DNA from: CAZDXB01 sp964509335
GTDB taxonomy: Bacteria > Bacteroidota > Ignavibacteria > Kapaibacteriales > UBA2268
NCBI GenBank assembly: GCA_964509335.1
Contig: CAZDXB010000007.1
Location: forward strand, 1-64,000
Reading direction: 5' to 3'
DNA length: 64,000 bases
The translations under genes and the position numbers were made by a program. The notes under the pieces were generated by a model. It did not search any database. It was not told where the DNA came from and saw only the letters and a list, made by a program, of their open reading frames with translations. Each line of letters begins with the position of its first letter. Position 1 is the stretch's first letter. Below are positions 27,381 through 35,522 of the stretch, piece after piece.

Positions 27381-28715
27381 ATGAGAACTCTTACGCTAAT
27401 AACGTTAACTCTGTTTTCGTTATTATTAATAGAATCCTGCGACGATTCCACCGGACCTGAAAGCTCTATTAAAATAGAACAGATAGTTCCCGATACTACT
27501 TATCAGGGATTTCCCGTTAAAATTATTGGGAAAAATTTCGGAACGGAGAGGGGCGAAAGCTCCGTCAGTTTCAACGGCGTAAAAGCCTCTAATTATATCT
27601 CTTGGACAAACGGGGAGATAAAAGTTTACGTCCCCGAAAACGCGACTACCGGAAAAGTGAAAGTCAAAGCAAACAACGAAAATTCCAACGGATATAATTT
27701 AGTAATACAAGAAGCGGGGAGTGAAAATCCGCCTCATATTGACTACATAGACAAAGGGACCGCCAAACCGCGGGAAGAAATTGGAATAAGGGGGGAGAAT
27801 TTTTACGCCGTGAGGGGCGCCAGTTACGTAGAATTTGAAGGCGAATCCTCAAGAATTCCAGCTACGGATTACACAAAATGGTCGGACGACCTAATAATAG
27901 TAAAAGTTCCGACCGGAGCGGCTACAGGCGACGTTATAGTTTACGTTAGGGGGCAGGCTTCCAACCGTGAATCTATCGAAATTCAAGAGGATAATATACT
28001 TTTGGAACAGTCGCTAATACCAGCTGGAAGCTTCCGAATGGGAACAGCCGACGTAGAGATTACAAAACCTTTTTATATGTCGAAATATGAAATAACTTAC
28101 GAAAATTGGAAATCAGTTATGTTTCAATATCCGCCGGCGGCGCAAGCGCATGTGCCGGAGGATTTGACAAAACCGATAGCCAGAATCACTTGGTACGACG
28201 CTATTGAATTTTGCAACGAACTATCGAAAAGAGAACGATTCGAAGAAGTTTACGAAATTGACGGCAATACCATAACCGCCGATTGGGACGCGAACGGATA
28301 CCGTTTGCCTACCGAAGCTGAATGGGAATACGCCGCTAGAGCGGGCGGCGACACAAAATACGGCAAGGGCGAGGACGGAAATCCCGGCGACGTTCAGCAA
28401 ATGGCTTGGCACGTATCTAACTCTAACACGGAGGTTCATCCCGTCGGGCAAAAACAAGCAAACGCTTATATGCTTTACGATATGCTAGGAAATGTTTCCG
28501 AATGGTGTTGGGATTGGTTCGGCGCGGAATACTATTCCACCGACGACAAATACATCGACCCAAGAGGACCGGAAAACATCGACGGCACTAAAGTTATAAG
28601 AGGAGGGTCTTATATGGACGGCGTTAATAAAACGACCGTTACTTATAGATTTAGTATGTCGCCGAGCCAATATCAATTTTATCTTGGTTTTAGAGTCGTA
28701 AGGAACGCTGAATAA
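27381..28715 (+). CDS. TIG-domain lipoprotein with a formylglycine-generating-enzyme-like (FGE-sulfatase) fold
   Basis: This 444-residue lipoprotein (LTLFSLLLIESCDDS, lipobox Cys about 20) carries two IPT/TIG beta domains (residues 28-112 and 118-202; each with 'GxNFGxxRGxSxVxFNG' and 'W....I.V.VP..A..G.V.V'). A C-terminal FGE-sulfatase domain runs from about 215 to the end: IPAGSFRMG, YMSKYEITYENWKSVM, GYRLPTEAEWEYAARAG, GNVSEWCWDWFG, RGGSY and LGFRVVRN. The C-terminal region RFSMSPSQYQFYLGFRVV lacks the catalytic cysteines of true formylglycine generators, so a structural or binding role is more likely. It is a tandem paralogue of the next gene. Confidence 0.88.
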   Translation: MRTLTLITLTLFSLLLIESCDDSTGPESSIKIEQIVPDTTYQGFPVKIIGKNFGTERGESSVSFNGVKASNYISWTNGEIKVYVPENATTGKVKVKANNENSNGYNLVIQEAGSENPPHIDYIDKGTAKPREEIGIRGENFYAVRGASYVEFEGESSRIPATDYTKWSDDLIIVKVPTGAATGDVIVYVRGQASNRESIEIQEDNILLEQSLIPAGSFRMGTADVEITKPFYMSKYEITYENWKSVMFQYPPAAQAHVPEDLTKPIARITWYDAIEFCNELSKRERFEEVYEIDGNTITADWDANGYRLPTEAEWEYAARAGGDTKYGKGEDGNPGDVQQMAWHVSNSNTEVHPVGQKQANAYMLYDMLGNVSEWCWDWFGAEYYSTDDKYIDPRGPENIDGTKVIRGGSYMDGVNKTTVTYRFSMSPSQYQFYLGFRVVRNAE

Positions 28716-28840
28716 AATAAATCACGTTTTTTTTATTTATATGAAACATTTTCAGCTTTTAGTTGTTATAGTTTTAATTGTACAGACAGATATTTGAAAA
28801 ATAATTAATTATTTATTAATAAAATACAAGGGATGAACAA

Positions 28841-30793
28841 ATGAAGAATAAGTTTTTTATTTCCGCTTTGTTTTTAATTGGCTTAGCTTTGATATACGCT
28901 TGTTCGGACGACGGATCTTCAACAGAGCCGAAAATCGAAGAACACGCTCCGGTACTCGATAAAATTGAGCCTACTTCCGGGTTGGTCGGAGATACGGTTC
29001 GTTTATTTGGTCGGTACTTCGGCTCGACGCGAGGTTCCAGCTATGTTACTTTTGCGGGCAATAAAGCCGAAAGTTCGGATTATATTTCTTGGAAGGACAC
29101 TATCATTGCTATGAAGGCGCCTCAGGAAGCTCAGACCGGAGGGGTTATAGTTCACGTGGGAGATAGCGTTAGCAATAGCGTGTATTTTACTTTAGGCGAA
29201 GAAGCAGGCGACCCTTTTATTACGCGGTTAAAACCAAACCACGCCAAAGTTGGAGCAAATATTGAAATTCACGGAGTTAACTTTGGCAACGAAAGAGGCG
29301 GGAGTTACGTAGAATTTAACGGAAAACGACCTTCTTCCTCGAATTATGTCAGTTGGCTCGACACAAAAATAGAAATCACTGTTCCAAACAACGCGGAATC
29401 AGGACCCGTAACGGTTACTATTGGAGACAAAACTTCCAACGAAGTTCCATTTACGGTAGAAGAAGCCCCGCAATTGGACGTTCCCGAAATATCCGGAATT
29501 TCGCCGGACACCGCTCAAGTGGGCGATATAGTAAAAATCTTCGGCAAAAATTTTAGAACGACTCGTTCCGCTGAAGGTATGTATAACAGTTGGGTTACAG
29601 TTGGAGGAGCCGAAGTAGATGAATTCAACGGTTACTATCAATGGAAAGACACTATTATTCAAATATTCGTGCCGCCGGAAGCTCAGTCTGGCAAAATCCA
29701 AGTTATCACTTACGACGCGCTGGAAGACGACACGCTAAAAAGCAACAAAGTTGACTTTACTTTAGGGAAAGAAGCGCCTAAAACTCCAATAATCGAACAT
29801 CTTTCTCAAAGTTCAGCGCAAGTCGGACAATCTATAGACATTATTGGACGCCATTTCGGAGAAAGTCAAGGCGACAGCTATATTACTTTAGCCGGCGAAC
29901 GCTTGGGTAGAACGAAAATTTCGTTCTGGTCGAATACGAAAATATCGATTCAAATCCCCCAAGAAGCGGAAACCGGAGACGTCGTAGTTACGGTAAACGA
30001 TTTATCGAGCAATGGAGTTCGTCTTACAATTCGTCAACAGCAACCAAAATTAATAGAAATGGTGGAAGTCCAGTCTGGTTCGTTCATTATGGGCAAAAAC
30101 ACCGGCGATTCGTGGGACCTCGAGCATCCGGCTCATCGCGTTAATATTACTTACGACTTTTACGTAGGCAAATACGAAGTTACGCAAAAACAGTGGAGCA
30201 CAGTATTTATGGGAAGCGACCCTAGCTATATCGACGACAAAGGCGACAATAAGCCCGTTAACCAAGTTCCTTGGTACGAACAAAGTTATCCGAACGTTGT
30301 CGAGTGGTGCAACGCCGCCTCCGAACGCGACGGCTACGAACCTTGCTATACTATAACGGACGGCGATGTAAGTTGCGATTTCAGTAAGAACGGATACCGG
30401 CTGCCGACTGAAGCGGAGTGGGAATATATGGCTCGCGCAGGCACGACCGACGACTGGAGTTTCGACGGCGATATCGAAGATTACGCTTGGGTTAGAGGCA
30501 ACTCCGATACAAAAGCTCACGAAGTCGGCCAAAAACAACCGAATCCTTGGGGAATTTACGACGTTTACGGCAACGTAGCCGAATGGTGCTGGGATTGGCT
30601 GGAATCCTACCCAAGTTCCGAGCAAACCGACCCCCGAGGACCGGACGAAAGTTCCGGAAACGGCAAATTAATTCGCGGCGGTAGTATGCTTTCCCAGCCC
30701 AACGAATCTAATTCTTGGTATAGGCAAGATTTATATCCGACAAGAAAAGAAAGAATGGCAGGCTTCAGAGTAGTTAGAACGAAAACCGAATAA
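28841..30793 (+). CDS. four-TIG lipoprotein with FGE-sulfatase-like domain
   Basis: This 650-residue lipoprotein (ALFLIGLALIYACSDDGS, lipobox YAC) has four TIG domains (starting about residues 35, 124, 218 and 320) and a C-terminal FGE-like domain. That domain has MVEVQSGSFIMGKNTGDS, YVGKYEVTQKQWSTV, NQVPWYE, NGYRLPTEAEWEYMARAG, GNVAEWCWDWL, IRGGSM and AGFRVVRT. As in its paralogue 125 bp upstream, the position where active FGE enzymes have cysteines reads WYRQDLYPTRKERMAGFRV, with none. The protein is likely an outer-surface lipoprotein; its function is unknown. Confidence 0.88.
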   Translation: MKNKFFISALFLIGLALIYACSDDGSSTEPKIEEHAPVLDKIEPTSGLVGDTVRLFGRYFGSTRGSSYVTFAGNKAESSDYISWKDTIIAMKAPQEAQTGGVIVHVGDSVSNSVYFTLGEEAGDPFITRLKPNHAKVGANIEIHGVNFGNERGGSYVEFNGKRPSSSNYVSWLDTKIEITVPNNAESGPVTVTIGDKTSNEVPFTVEEAPQLDVPEISGISPDTAQVGDIVKIFGKNFRTTRSAEGMYNSWVTVGGAEVDEFNGYYQWKDTIIQIFVPPEAQSGKIQVITYDALEDDTLKSNKVDFTLGKEAPKTPIIEHLSQSSAQVGQSIDIIGRHFGESQGDSYITLAGERLGRTKISFWSNTKISIQIPQEAETGDVVVTVNDLSSNGVRLTIRQQQPKLIEMVEVQSGSFIMGKNTGDSWDLEHPAHRVNITYDFYVGKYEVTQKQWSTVFMGSDPSYIDDKGDNKPVNQVPWYEQSYPNVVEWCNAASERDGYEPCYTITDGDVSCDFSKNGYRLPTEAEWEYMARAGTTDDWSFDGDIEDYAWVRGNSDTKAHEVGQKQPNPWGIYDVYGNVAEWCWDWLESYPSSEQTDPRGPDESSGNGKLIRGGSMLSQPNESNSWYRQDLYPTRKERMAGFRVVRTKTE

Positions 30794-30839
30794 AATTTAG
30801 ATATATCAATTGAATGTTTAATTATTTGAGGATAATAAA

Positions 30840-32903
30840 ATGTATAAAACGCTTCCATTAATATTGATAGTAATCGCTTTGCTGGTCGGTTGCGAAAAGA
30901 AACCCAAAGATAGAGCGACAAGCGAAAAAGGAGGAAAAGCTATGGAATTCATTAGCGAAAGCCAAATAGATAAAACGCAAAAAGCCTTGATTGATAAATA
31001 CGGCGAGGAAAATAAAGAGAGAATTGAAAAGGGCGTTCAACAAGCGGCGGCTCTCTGGAAAGAAGAAGACGGCGGCGCCGAGGCGTTTAATAAGTTTTGT
31101 CTTGAAAATTTCATAGCCGACCAAGAAACTCTCGACAAAACTTTCAAACGCTTATCGACGAATTACGAAGTGATTTTAGGACACAATAACAAAATAAAGT
31201 TAGATTTGCTTAGACCTCTGCACTTGAGTAATTTCGAAAAAACTCCAATAGACCAAAAATTCGGCGCGTGGAGCCCGTCGGCTCATCTGCAAAATGATTT
31301 TTACAAAAACAAAATCGCTTTTATTATTCTGCTTAATTTTCCCCATTATACGCTCGAAACAAAAAACAAAATTGGCGACCAGTGGAGCCGAAAGCAATGG
31401 GCTTACGCTCGCATGGGCGATTTATATAATTCGAGAGTTCCCGCGGAAATCAAGCAGCGCGTTTCTGAAAAATTGACAGGAGCCGACACTTATATTTCCG
31501 AGTATAATATTTACGTCGGTAATTTAGTGGATAAAGAAGGCAATACCTATTTCCCGGAAGATTTAAAATTAATCACTCACTGGGGTTTAAGGGACGAGCT
31601 AAAATCGCGATACGCCGACGAGAACGGATTGCCCAATCAAAAGATGATTTACGAGGTAATGAAACGCATTATCCGCCAAGAAATCCCTAAATGCTTAATA
31701 GACAACGACAAATATCAGTGGAATCCATATACCAATAAAGTTTACGAAAACGGCGAAGAAGCTAAATGCAAGCCGGAACCGAATACGCGGTATAAGGTCT
31801 TGTCGGACAATTTCGAAGCGTTGAATGCTATGGATTCTTACAGCCCGAACTACCCGACGTATATTAACAGAAAATTCGACGAGGAGTTCGAAATTCCGAT
31901 GGAACAAACGGAGCAACTGTTCACAGAATTGGTGTCTTCGGAAGCTGTCGCTAAAGCAGCCAAGCTCATCGAAAAAAGATTGGGTAGGAAGCTACAGCCG
32001 TTCGATATTTGGTACGACGGATTTAAATCGAGGAGCGCGATTTCCGAAGAGAAGCTGGACAAAATTGTTAAGGAGAAGTATCCCACGAAAGAGGCGTTCA
32101 AAAAAGACCTGCCTAATTTGTTGCAGAAACTTGGATTCGATAAATACAGGGCAAAATATATCGCGTCGAAAATAAGCGTAGATCCATCGCGAGGCGCCGG
32201 TCATGCATGGGGAGCGCAAATGAAATCAGCCGACGCGCATCTTAGAACGAGAGTAGGCGACGACGGAATGAATTATAAAGGTTACAATATAGCGATTCAC
32301 GAATTTGGCCACACAGTTGAGCAAACCATTTCGCTTCAAGACGTAGATTATTACATGTTGCATGGCATTCCTAACACGGCGTTCACCGAAGCTTGGGCGT
32401 TTATTTTCCAGAAGAGAGACCTGCAATTGTTAGGAATTGATAGCGAGAATCCCGACAAGAAGTATTTGGACATTCTGGATAATTTCTGGTCAACCTATGA
32501 AATTATGGGCGTCTCGCTAGTCGATATAAACGTGTGGAAATGGCTTTACGACAATCCAGACGCTACGCCCGAAGAACTAAAAGCGCAGACGATAACAATC
32601 GCGAAAGACATTTGGAATAAATATTACGCTCCGGTATTCGGAATGAAGGACGAGCCGATTTTGGCGGTTTATTCGCATATGATAGACAATCCATTGTATC
32701 TTTCCGCTTATCCGCTGGGCAAATTAATTCAGTTCCAAATCGAAAATTATATGGAAGGCAAAAGCATCGGCGACGAAATGACACGTATTTGCAAGTTGGG
32801 TTCGATAACGCCCAATCAATGGATGAAAGAGGCGGTTGGAAACGAAATCTCAGTTAAACCGTTAATAGAAGCCGCGAGCGAAGCCGCTTCCAAATTGAAA
32901 TAG
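30840..32903 (+). CDS. lipoprotein zinc metallopeptidase (HEFGH, gluzincin-like)
   Basis: This 687-residue lipoprotein (LPLILIVIALLVGCEKK, lipobox VGC) is almost wholly helical in character. Around residue 480 it carries IAIHEFGHTVEQ (HExxH zinc motif), followed some 24 residues later by TAFTEAWAFIFQ, whose Glu is a likely third zinc ligand in the gluzincin manner (M2/M3-like clan MA). GHAWGAQ lies just before the motif. No M3 signature beyond this is evident, so the exact peptidase family is uncertain. It begins 46 bp after the TIG/FGE gene and ends at a strong terminator. Confidence 0.75.
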   Translation: MYKTLPLILIVIALLVGCEKKPKDRATSEKGGKAMEFISESQIDKTQKALIDKYGEENKERIEKGVQQAAALWKEEDGGAEAFNKFCLENFIADQETLDKTFKRLSTNYEVILGHNNKIKLDLLRPLHLSNFEKTPIDQKFGAWSPSAHLQNDFYKNKIAFIILLNFPHYTLETKNKIGDQWSRKQWAYARMGDLYNSRVPAEIKQRVSEKLTGADTYISEYNIYVGNLVDKEGNTYFPEDLKLITHWGLRDELKSRYADENGLPNQKMIYEVMKRIIRQEIPKCLIDNDKYQWNPYTNKVYENGEEAKCKPEPNTRYKVLSDNFEALNAMDSYSPNYPTYINRKFDEEFEIPMEQTEQLFTELVSSEAVAKAAKLIEKRLGRKLQPFDIWYDGFKSRSAISEEKLDKIVKEKYPTKEAFKKDLPNLLQKLGFDKYRAKYIASKISVDPSRGAGHAWGAQMKSADAHLRTRVGDDGMNYKGYNIAIHEFGHTVEQTISLQDVDYYMLHGIPNTAFTEAWAFIFQKRDLQLLGIDSENPDKKYLDILDNFWSTYEIMGVSLVDINVWKWLYDNPDATPEELKAQTITIAKDIWNKYYAPVFGMKDEPILAVYSHMIDNPLYLSAYPLGKLIQFQIENYMEGKSIGDEMTRICKLGSITPNQWMKEAVGNEISVKPLIEAASEAASKLK

Positions 32904-32912
32904 AAAATAATC

Positions 32913-32950
32913 GAGCCGCCGTTTCTCCTGAAAGCGGCGGCTCTTGTTTT
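32913..32950 (+). terminator. Rho-independent terminator
   Basis: GAGCCGCCG (32913-32921) pairs with CGGCGGCTC (32935-32943) with TTT/AAA extending the stem, followed by TTGTTTT. It lies 9 bp after the metallopeptidase stop and before the M23 gene. Confidence 0.8.
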
Positions 32951-32975
32951 CCTTTTAATCTTATAAAAGGATTTT

Positions 32976-34232
32976 ATGATTAAGTCCGCCTTCAAATTTC
33001 TCGTCGTTGTGATTATCATACTGGCGTGTTCTCCCTGCCGGCAAGTCAACGTTACGCCCCCTAAAGAAACAAAAGAGACTAAAAAGCCTCGCGTCAATCT
33101 TTACGGGTTAAACGAAGATTCGTTAATAAAAATCGACGGCGTAATTAAAAGAGGCGAAAGTCTTTCCGAAATATTAAATAAGCACAAAATCAGCCCAATA
33201 GAAATCGATAAACTATCGACTGGTTTCGATTCGATTTTTAACCCCAAAAGAATTCGCCCGGGAAAGAAATATATATTATTCCTCGCCCCGAAAACCAAGA
33301 AAGCTAGATACTTTTTATACGAGCGCGACGACATTAATTACAGCCTAATCAGTTTTGGCGACTCAATAAGCGCTCGCAAAGGCAAAAAGCCGACTACGAG
33401 AAAATTAAAGCAAGTGGGCGGCGAAATACGAACGAGCTTATGGAACGCTATGCATGACATCGAAGTTCCTTTCAAATTAGCGTTAAAGCTCGCCGACATC
33501 TTCGCATGGACGGTCGATTTCTTCGCTATTCAAGAGGGAGACCAATTCAAGGCGTATTACGAAGAAATATACGTAGGCGGCGAGCGCGCGGGCATTGGCA
33601 AAGTTCTCGGAGCATGGATGAAACATTTCGAAAAAACCCAATACGCGATATACTATAACGACGGCGAGATTGAAGGTTACTACGACGAGAAAGGCAAAAA
33701 TTTAAAACGGAAATTCTTGAAAAGTCCGATAAAATTTTGCCGCGTTACATCCGGTTTTTCTCATAGCAGGATGCATCCTATACTGCATCGCCGCAGACCG
33801 CACTACGGAGTTGATTTGGCGGCGCCAATCGGAACGCCGGTTCATTCAATCGGCGAGGGAAGAGTGATTTTTGCCGCTTGGAGCGGCGGCGCGGGCAGAA
33901 TGATAAAAATCAAGCACCCGGGCTCGTTTGTTTCCAAATACCTCCATCTTTCCGGCTTCGCCAAAGGAATAAGAAGCGGCGCTATGGTCGAGCAAGGACA
34001 AACTATCGGTTACGTCGGCTCTTCAGGTTTATCCACCGGTCCTCACCTAGATTTTCGAGTTTATAAAGCGGGCAGACCGATAAATCCGCTGAAAGTGGAA
34101 TCCGACCCCTTGCCGCCTTTAGACTCCGCAAAATTCGCCGACTTCAAAGATTGGAAGGACAGCGTAGTTAAAATACTGAAAAAAACAAAAATCAGAAAAG
34201 CGGAAGAAGAAGCCATTCCGCCGTTGATGTAA
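32976..34232 (+). CDS. M23 family metallopeptidase with LysM-like N-terminus
   Basis: This 418-residue envelope protein has an N-terminal hydrophobic stretch ending VVVIIILACSPCRQ (possible lipobox LAC). An N-terminal LysM-like/opacity-associated region follows (VIKRGESLSEILNKHKISP, then IRPGKKYILFL). The M23 lysostaphin-type domain begins near residue 255: RVTSGFSHSRMHPIL, the H..xD zinc motif in PHYGVDLAAPIGTPV, VEQGQTIGYVGSSG and the final PHLDFRVYK. It is expected to cleave peptidoglycan cross-links or activate amidases. The catalytic residues appear intact. Confidence 0.92.
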   Translation: MIKSAFKFLVVVIIILACSPCRQVNVTPPKETKETKKPRVNLYGLNEDSLIKIDGVIKRGESLSEILNKHKISPIEIDKLSTGFDSIFNPKRIRPGKKYILFLAPKTKKARYFLYERDDINYSLISFGDSISARKGKKPTTRKLKQVGGEIRTSLWNAMHDIEVPFKLALKLADIFAWTVDFFAIQEGDQFKAYYEEIYVGGERAGIGKVLGAWMKHFEKTQYAIYYNDGEIEGYYDEKGKNLKRKFLKSPIKFCRVTSGFSHSRMHPILHRRRPHYGVDLAAPIGTPVHSIGEGRVIFAAWSGGAGRMIKIKHPGSFVSKYLHLSGFAKGIRSGAMVEQGQTIGYVGSSGLSTGPHLDFRVYKAGRPINPLKVESDPLPPLDSAKFADFKDWKDSVVKILKKTKIRKAEEEAIPPLM

Positions 34233-34255
34233 AGAATGCAAAGTAATAAATTCAT

Positions 34256-34480
34256 ACACGGGGCAAGCCCCGTGTGCTTCCAAAGTAAATCAGCGTAAAG
34301 CGATGGAATATAAACTTATCAGTCAATATTGAAAGGACGCATCGGGGCTAGCCCCGATGTAATATTTAAGTTTTTTAGGCAGTCGCTTCAGTTGTCGGCT
34401 TTCGTCAAGCGGCTTCTTAGCGTTAGCGGAAAGCTAAAGCTTTCCGTTTCCTTGGATTGCGAAGACGGGGGCGTCTTCGC
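34256..34480. repeat. cluster of four unrelated perfect palindromes
   Basis: ACACGGGGC-AA-GCCCCGTGT (34256-34275); a 20-bp perfect palindrome centred on GGGGCTAGCCCC (34340-34359); CGGAAAGCT-AA-AGCTTTCCG (34427-34446); and GCGAAGACG-GGGG-CGTCTTCGC (34459-34480). Arms are perfect in all four, but the sequences are unrelated. Confidence 0.8.
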
Positions 34481-34509
34481 TACTCTGTTTTGAAAAAATA
34501 AAAATAATA

Positions 34510-34541
34510 TTTGGATTGTATAAATATTGTTTTTATATTTG
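34510..34541 (+). promoter_or_regulatory. consensus Bacteroidota-type promoter
   Basis: TTTG (34510-34513), exactly 20 nt, then TATATTTG (34534-34541; perfect TAnnTTTG). Transcription would begin near 34548, giving a leader of about 255 nt for the gene at 34804. Confidence 0.6.
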
Positions 34542-34547
34542 TATAGG

Positions 34548-34803
34548 AATGTTATAAGTTCATATATATGTGTGATTTACAAAAACAAATAGAAGAGGCG
34601 TAAATTTGCCGAACATAATAGTTTTAGAAGGGCGAAGATTAAAACTGCCTAAATAAAGGACCGGCGAGAGTAAGCCGCGTCGCCGGTCCAATTATTGCGT
34701 CAAAGCGCGTTCCCGAGTTTAAGATGTTATATTCGCGTTATAACTGCGGCTCGGGAACGCCGCCTATAATAACAATTACAAAATTAATAAAAAGGAAAGA
34801 GTT
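34548..34803 (+). ncRNA. structured 5' leader with two hairpins upstream of the cysteine-rich secreted protein gene
   Basis: Hairpin 1: GGACCGGCGA (34658-34667) pairs perfectly with TCGCCGGTCC (34680-34689). Hairpin 2: GCGTTCCCGAG (34707-34717) pairs perfectly with CTCGGGAACGC (34750-34760), enclosing a nested GTTATA/TATAAC stem. No T run follows, and the RBS AAGGAAAGAG comes about 30 nt later. It could be an mRNA-stabilising or regulatory leader, a small RNA, or palindromic repeats that happen to be transcribed. No known riboswitch was recognised. Confidence 0.4.
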
Positions 34804-35454
34804 ATGAAAAGATTATTTTTAATATCGATAACAATTATTCTATTAGGGTTAACTTTTAGCGCTATTAAGCTTAACGCACAGTGTGACGTTGGTTTTACGC
34901 CTATGAATATTACAATGATGGTTGGCGATAATCCTCCTTGCCCCTATGATGTAGAGTTATGCGTCAAATGTCCGACCGGTCCGGCGCCTGGCGAAGTATA
35001 TGTGAAAGGATTTATGCCCAAAAACACCACACCGCCTTGTAACAATGGCCTTACTATTCAAGAAGTAACAGATTATATTAATTCGCAAGTTTCAACGTTT
35101 GATTTTATCCAAACTTACTTATGCACAGAATTAGATAATGCTCCTCCTTGTCCGCAACAATCAATGGCATTTACATTTCATCACTGGTTATGTTGGCAAA
35201 TTGAAATAATCGAATACTTTGGCGAAGAAAGAACACATTATCATCCTTGTAATTATGAAGACGAATGCGAGGCTACTTATACTTATTGTTGGGATTCGAA
35301 AAATCAAGAATATGATAGAACAATAGTATCCTTAAATCAAACCGGTCCGTCTTGCACAAAAGAAGCTTTGGACCTTACATATATTCCGCAGCAATTGGGA
35401 GATCCACCAAGCGACTGTTATATTTCTCATACTACTTGTAATCCTTTGCCTTAA
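34804..35454 (+). CDS. cysteine-rich secreted hypothetical protein
   Basis: This 216-residue protein has a Sec signal peptide (ISITIILLGLTFSAIKLNAQ, cleavage after NAQ). The mature part has about 16 cysteines in Pro/Cys-rich motifs (NPPCPYDVELCVKCPTGPAP, ENAPPCPQ-like, CNYEDECEATYTYCW, CYISHTTCNP), so it is likely disulfide-bonded outside the cell. HFHHW- and HYHPC-like histidines could bind metal. I recognise no family. The codon use is visibly richer in A/T than in neighbouring genes, like the next gene, suggesting a shared foreign or fast-evolving origin. The RBS is AAGGAAAGAG. Confidence 0.7.
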   Translation: MKRLFLISITIILLGLTFSAIKLNAQCDVGFTPMNITMMVGDNPPCPYDVELCVKCPTGPAPGEVYVKGFMPKNTTPPCNNGLTIQEVTDYINSQVSTFDFIQTYLCTELDNAPPCPQQSMAFTFHHWLCWQIEIIEYFGEERTHYHPCNYEDECEATYTYCWDSKNQEYDRTIVSLNQTGPSCTKEALDLTYIPQQLGDPPSDCYISHTTCNPLP

Positions 35455-35466
35455 TTTTAATTAAAA

Positions 35467-35494
35467 TGTCCGGCGGCTTAAAAGCCGTCGGACA
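35467..35494. repeat. 13-bp-arm hairpin between the two A+T-rich genes
   Basis: TGTCCGGCGGCTT (35467-35479), spacer AA, AAGCCGTCGGACA (35482-35494), with one G-T wobble. There is no T tract, so it is more likely an mRNA-stabilising hairpin or a member of the intergenic palindrome set than a terminator. Confidence 0.6.
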
Positions 35495-35522
35495 ATAAAT
35501 AAGAATATGATGGAGTAAAATT

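Larger units (their letters stand above)
34233..34803. other. 571-bp gap: palindrome cluster, promoter and structured leader
   Basis: No substantial gene is seen. The left half (34256-34480) holds four different perfect palindromes. The right half has a consensus Bacteroidota promoter (34510-34541) and a roughly 255-nt leader with two strong hairpins before the next gene. An 11-codon ORF (34568-34603) lies early in the leader; its reality is doubtful. Confidence 0.7.

Noticed and set aside
34568..34603. An 11-codon ORF as a leader peptide before the structured leader
   Set aside because: It has no good RBS and no regulatory run of a single amino acid, so a leader-peptide attenuator is not supported.
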